64,000 nt of DNA. Source: Dysidea avara (Eukaryota; Porifera; Demospongiae; Dictyoceratida; Dysideidae). Within the stretch, counting starts at the first letter, position 1, and every line of letters starts with the position of its first letter. Positions 59,310 to 64,000 of the stretch are shown one piece after another. Position numbers and translations under genes: made by a program. The DNA lies in the NCBI RefSeq assembly GCF_963678975.1, contig NC_089272.1, positions 61,020,574-61,084,573 on the forward strand, given 5' to 3'. The notes beneath the pieces were generated by a model. It did no database searches. It was not told the DNA's origin and saw only the letters and a list, made by a program, of their open reading frames with translations.

Positions 59310-59499
59310 TAATATGTAACTAGTTACTTTTACAAAGTAACTTTCCCAACACTGTTTGCATGCCCCCATGCTGTTCGAATCTATCAAATCACCAATTAAT
59401 CAGTTCAGCAACAATAATTACATCACTTTCAACTCTACCAATACTAGCACTATGAAAAAAGAGGGATATAAGATGGTATATCGATGCAGGGACCTTTCC

Positions 59500-59924
59500 G
59501 CCATCCAAAAACTAACCTAAACAAAGCATAAAACTTTAGCGCTTGGGCATTATTGAATATTGGATTTGATGAAATCCAACTTCCAACTTTTATATTTTAA
59601 GTGCCCACAGCCTTTAATGCGATGGTATCTGTGGTTGCTGTGGCCTATAGGCGATAATTGAAGCCATTGTATATAGACCATACTGTAAGATTTTCTGTCT
59701 CCAGTAGGGTTTCTGTGTAGCTATTGCTTAAAGGAAGAATGCTAAATGTATTATCTACATTATATAGCTACAGGCTTTGAGCTGCAGCTCTTGCTAAAGA
59801 TCGAACTACCCTAATAGAACAGTCAGTATAGTCATAAATGAACAGATGTTCAAGTGTTCATGTTGTGTTGTATGTGATGTGCTGTTTTGGTTTATTTTTG
59901 TACTCTTTATAGCTATACATATAT
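59500..59924. other. No gene seen
   Basis: AT-rich; one CTAATAGAACAGTCA word (59810) belongs to the dispersed CTCTATTAGAG motif set. Confidence 0.35.
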
Positions 59925-60305
59925 ATAGCTGAAAAAATCACTTTTACTCTACCACACAGGAGGCTGGAACACTGCTTGCAAAACTGTGCATAAGCGGAAA
60001 AGTTGAAGTTAATAACTGTCACATTTTATCAAATCCCATGATCTGTTAAGAAGAGTGGTAATATGTGGTAATATGGCTAGAGATTTGTCTGGTGGCACCC
60101 GACCCTTCGGGAGGGATGCATACCACCAAACCAGTCAAAGTATATTGTATTTTAACTGGTATACTATAGCTGCACAGTATGTTCTATGCCCACACACAAT
60201 AGGAGCAAGGAGGAAACATGTCAGCAATCTGGTAGATGACAAGTGGAGCTAGAGTTTCTGATCATGGAGTGTAGTTTAGTAAAGTTACTAAGTGCCATGG
60301 CTATA

Positions 60306-60674
60306 CACTACTGGGCAAATTGACCTTAAAAACCCTATGAAAATTTTCAAGTAACCAATGAAAAAAGTTTCATTGGTGGACTCAATGAATGAATTTTAAT
60401 TTTCATTATATTTTCATGGGGCTAATGCAGTGAAACTCCGGTGAAATTCCAGTCTAACTTACCAATGAAAATTCTGTGAAAGTGATCTCATGGACTATAC
60501 ATTGGTGAAACTTTATTGGATTATCATTGGATTTTCGTATGGTATATATAGCCTATGAAAAAGAAATTTTATATTTTCACGTGGCACCCAATGAAATTTT
60601 TAAACTTTTCACATGGTTTTAATTTTTGTTTCTTTGGGTTTTCATAAAATTTGATGTGAATCCTTCCAGTAGTG
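60306..60674. mobile_element. CACTACTGG foldback MITE (duplication copy 2)
   Basis: Counterpart of 46463-46820, with TATA on both sides and the same CCAATGAAA-rich interior. Confidence 0.75.
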
Positions 60675-61373
60675 TATAGTTTGGTTATAGTTACAAGTGA
60701 CAATATACTCTAATAGAACAGTCAAATTATCCCATAGCCTCCTACTAGCCTTTAGCTTCTCAAATAGACAACTAGGGCACAGAAAGTTACCCTTCCTTCC
60801 TCTTTCATTGTCCCCTTGTCGCAATCCACTCCCAACGATCTTATCGGTCTGTGCACTGTAGTGACTGGCATGGGTCTTAAAAGTGTTTACTGATCATGGA
60901 GTGTAGTTTAGTAAAGTAACCAAGTGCCGCTGGTAATTGCTGGTTTATTCTCTAGTGATACAAGTTTGAGTTGTGTAGTACTTCGCTACATGTAGCCTCT
61001 ATACATAAAGTGTATTACAGTAGTGATGGTGACGATATAACCTAATAGTACAGTCACTGATGTCAGAGCCACTAACTAGCCCTTACAGACCACTAGTGAA
61101 TAGAAAGTTTCTCCACCTTCCACTTTCATTGTCCCCTTGCCCCTAACCCACTTCCAACAATCTTATTGGTCTTTAGTGACAACGACAACAATTATTAAAC
61201 ACTATACAGTACACACAATATACACTAAGATTAACTACACGATCAATAGTAGAATACATTCTGGCCAGCAGTCAAGTTGTACATGTTGTCTTCTTGATCT
61301 CACATAACTGTACTCTACAAATTGACATACATATTAAGATTTATTGGACACATACAGCAATCCTGCTACTTAC

Positions 61374-61530
61374 TGGCTTCAATCCTTATGTAGATTAGCT
61401 ATCTATCCTAGGCTCTGTGTCTAACAGCTGGAACACTCTTCTTGCAGATAGGATTGCATTGGAATGGTAGGGTAAAAAAGCACTGATTCGACCACTCTGT
61501 ACACCCACCATCACCAGGGCAATGACCACT
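61374..61530 (-). pseudogene. ABCB transporter exon, dead copy 2
   Basis: Counterpart of 47559-47715, with the same TAA after IDS and a further in-frame TAA a few codons later. The splice acceptor and GTAAGT donor are kept. Confidence 0.7.
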
Positions 61531-62009
61531 CTGTATAAACAACCACAACTGTAAGCCATGTACAATAGCTTAAAGTGTACAATTCCCCTATAAATTAAAC
61601 AGAGTATGGCAACCATACAGTGTAAGTGATAAAAGTGGGATCATGCTCTCCCTCTCCCCTTCCCGTCACTACTTGTAACAATGATACTTCAACAGAGTAT
61701 GGTATCCATGTCTGTTGAATTCTAGTAGGTACTGTAGTTTTCATTGGCAAATTTTTGCTCCCCTCCCCTACATACATCACTCACTGTTTGGGCTACACCA
61801 ACACCCCTGCAACTAGCAAAGGTATGTGTATGTATACCAAAACCTTGCAACACAGACATACAGCTTATTACTCAAGCCATTGTTACAGTATTAAAACATA
61901 GATGGTGCATATACACTTGTGAATTTAAAATGCATGTAATACTCATAACTGCTTTATCTAAAATAAAGCACACTTTGGCACCTCAACCCATTCGTATCAT
62001 GTACCGTAA

Positions 62010-62215
62010 CTATGACACACAAATGACCACCTGTCCCAGACTGTGTTTAAAGATACATCCCTCAGTAACACTTTCATCAGAGATACTGAAAAATGTGGCC
62101 CTTAAGAATCCAGAAAGACCACCACATTCCCCAATGGCAATGATTGCACTAGCCAAGGGATGAGAGCTCTCTTCAACTGTTTCTGCATAGCCAAACTCCT
62201 GTATAGAGGTACAAT
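62010..62215 (-). pseudogene. Unassigned splice-flanked frame (duplication copy 2)
   Basis: Counterpart of 48187-48387. EFGYAETVEESSHPLASAI keeps most residues, and the C-terminal end is altered by an indel. Confidence 0.3.
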
Positions 62216-62389
62216 AATGTTCTTCAAAGAGAAAATCATTGACTTTTAAACATGTAGGTACAGTATTCAAGACTTACACAAGTATTTGTAATCACTTTTA
62301 AAAAATAAAACCACCGCCTATAATTAGTTAATATGCCAGTGTTTTTTTGTTGTTTTTTTGCCTCAGAGGTTCGCTAAAACTAAAAGTCC

Positions 62390-62830
62390 ACTTTAAAGTT
62401 TACTTGTGACACACACTTAAGTTTACGTGTGACACACACTTGTGACCACCACGGAACAAGACACTGTTATTGCTACTAACTGACATAACATTGTTATAAT
62501 ATTTGCTACACAGCTAGCTTATTTAATAACCTGGAACTATCAATGGTGATGTGATCAATGGTGATGTGTCAACCATCAAGTAGCTAGAATGATCAAGTAG
62601 CTAGAATGGTCAGTTGTTGTCTGTGTAAAAATCATCTCATAATGCAATGGTTGATTATGAAGAGTCAACCATCAAGTAGCTAGAATAGTCTGTGGTTGCC
62701 TGTGTAGACCACCTCACATGCAATGATCAATGGTGATGTGTCAACCATCAAGTAGCTAGAATGGTCTGTGTAAAAATCATTTCACAATGCAATGGTTGAT
62801 TAATCATCTCACAATGCACTGCATTGTCAA
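62390..62830. repeat. Degenerate minisatellite
   Basis: GTCAACCATCAAGTAGCTAG recurs at about 62567, 62663 and 62736 with ATCAATGGTGATGTG and AATGCAATGGTTGATTA words between. A TTTACTTGTGACACACACTT pair lies at 62400-62450. Confidence 0.7.
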
Positions 62831-63099
62831 GAATCACAAAGTTGACTGGGCTTTTGAGTAGAAATCACATAACAGCCATTTCTTGGCATTGGTTGTTTTG
62901 AGTGCACACACTTTTTATGTGCAAGGTGAGGGTGGTGGAATTAGCAACCAGCATAGAGCGCTCTCCACCTTGATACCCTTAACTTGTTGAAAATGCGTAT
63001 GCACTCTGCGGTTAGTGCTGTACAGCACAAAAACAGTGGTGGAGCTAATCCTTTAAAAGACAATTTTTTGTGCATTCCACTGCTTTTGTACTGTACATT
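62831..63099. other. No gene seen
   Basis: No supported frames. Confidence 0.4.
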
Positions 63100-63381
63100 C
63101 AGTGGCGATTCTAGACCTGACCTACAGGGGGGGCCCAGTAGGGAACAACATAACTATTGTTGTTTGGCTATAGTATAAAGTAGAATTTTCAGGGGGGTCT
63201 GGGGGTGCAACCCCCAAAAGCTGCAGGATTTTTTGCAATTTAAAGGCTTGAAAACAGCCTAAAATTTGTTCTAAAAACATGAAAAATGCTAAAAATAACA
63301 ATGCCAATCTATACAGCAACTTTTCCCCAAGATTTGTTTAAAAGTTATTTTTTAACAGGCCCCCCCTTAGAATCGCCTATG
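63100..63381 (-). mobile_element. hAT-like MITE, 282 bp, perfect 8-bp duplication
   Basis: Ends CAGTGGCGATTCTA and, inverted, CATAGGCGATTCTA. TGTACATT flanks both sides (63092-63099, 63382-63389). It is the inverted-orientation sister of 24470-24752 and aligns over its whole length. Confidence 0.92.
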
Positions 63382-64000
63382 TGTACATTGTTAATAGCAA
63401 GGTGCAGGATCATAGCTAACTGCAGTGCTCAATAAATTCAACCATAGAATATTATGATTGAGAAAAAAATATATATGTCACTCCAGTTTTCCAGTCCAGT
63501 TGTCTGGCCCATTATAAAGCCCCACAAGTGCTATTATGAAACAAGTTTACAGAGACAATTTTTAAAATACGTTCCCTTTGCTCTGGCCTCATGATAGCGG
63601 TAACAGGAGCCATAATATCTAACACTAAGATCATAAATTAAATAAAAACTGGCTGCCATGACATTGTTCAATGGGACTGGTCTGGCCGTTATACTGTGTG
63701 TATGCTGTGTAAAAATTCATTAATTCCCAACAATGGCCATTCTGGAATGTTTAGTGGTTATTAATGCATTAATGATACTGCAATACTGAGTTAAAACTTG
63801 TGAAGAATACATGAGCAAATATGCACCGTTTGATCATGTGAAAGGTTTCTTTTAATTTTGAAGTCACAGTGCATTGTTATTTTGAATATGCATCTAGCAA
63901 ATTGCAGTGTACATTTGCACTGTGTTGTGGTATCTGTGATGTTATAGTTTTAAAAGTATGTTTGCCTGTGTGCTGTATGTGGTTTGTAAGCTTATTGCTT
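63382..64000. other. No gene seen to the window end
   Basis: No supported frames or repeats. Confidence 0.4.

Larger units (their letters stand above)
56968..59354. mobile_element. hAT-type element with CAGTGTTGGG ends, containing nested insertions
   Basis: CAGTGTTGGGAGTAACGCGT at the left mirrors CAGTGTTGGGAAAGTTACTT at the right (minus strand). The interior next to both ends is rich in GTAACG/GTTAC words. Flanks TTTGCCCC and TTTGCATG share 5 of 8 bases, an imperfect 8-bp duplication. Two further elements sit inside (57379-58930 and 59004-59309). No transposase remains. Confidence 0.78.
59925..62364. repeat. 2.45-kb segmental duplication, copy 2
   Basis: Co-linear with 46098-48553 in the same orientation. 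Small differences include a few indels (a 9-base GTGGTAATA repeat at 60054-60072) and scattered substitutions. Confidence 0.93.

Noticed and set aside
1-64000. CRISPR arrays, operons, bacterial promoters
   Set aside because: The introns, LINEs and MITEs show this is a eukaryotic nuclear sequence; the only regular repeat array (31263-32088) has no spacers.

Overview
The window is AT-rich animal DNA with short spliced introns (about 30-100 bp). Almost everything recognisable in it comes from transposable elements. A demosponge-like genome is my best guess. The clues are CACTA, integrase-core and MULE-type transposase genes with metazoan-style introns, a kinase with an HND catalytic loop and N-terminal coiled coil, and a dense, diverse set of MITEs. 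This assignment is inference; no host housekeeping gene is present to anchor it.

Layout. 1-2319: a 5'-truncated LINE (YLDD reverse transcriptase plus a PD-(D/E)XK-like endonuclease). 2320-10490: a structurally complete CACTA/EnSpm transposon inserted in the last codons of that LINE, with CACTG termini and a 3-bp GTG target duplication. It carries two divergent genes, a tnp2-type transposase (+) and an eight-exon accessory gene (-), each stopped by one in-frame nonsense codon. About 11.25-15.4 kb: a near full-length CR1/L2-like LINE (-) with a PHD-finger ORF1 and an endonuclease/RT ORF2. 15.8-17.7 kb: two Harbinger-like MITEs inserted in an older pogo-like repeat. 20.6-24.9 kb: a decayed minus-strand gene combining a MULE-type transposase remnant, a CXXC zinc finger and an OTU protease, with a tandemly triplicated exon between the last two. 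26-31 kb: dispersed repeats and foldbacks. 31.26-32.09 kb: a 109-bp satellite, 450 bp upstream of a protein-kinase gene (32.5-33.7 kb) whose frame breaks at the DFG motif. 35-44 kb: duplicated non-coding blocks, microsatellites and MITEs. 46.1-48.55 kb and 59.93-62.36 kb: a 2.45-kb direct segmental duplication containing a dead ABCB-transporter exon. 48.9-51.8 kb: a six-exon integrase-core (IS3EU-like) gene (-) with no disabling mutation in the visible part. 56.5-59.5 kb: a nest of insertions in a LINE (LINE, then hAT, then a CAGGGGCG element and a TAAT MITE).

The most unusual signal is a foldback family with CAAGAGT termini and 7-bp target duplications. Besides three normal-sized copies (247-460 bp) it includes two complete insertions only 39 and 31 bp long, each with a perfect 7-bp duplication. 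I found no convincing intact host gene. The integrase-core gene is the only multi-exon gene without a visible lesion, and its 5' end is not resolved.
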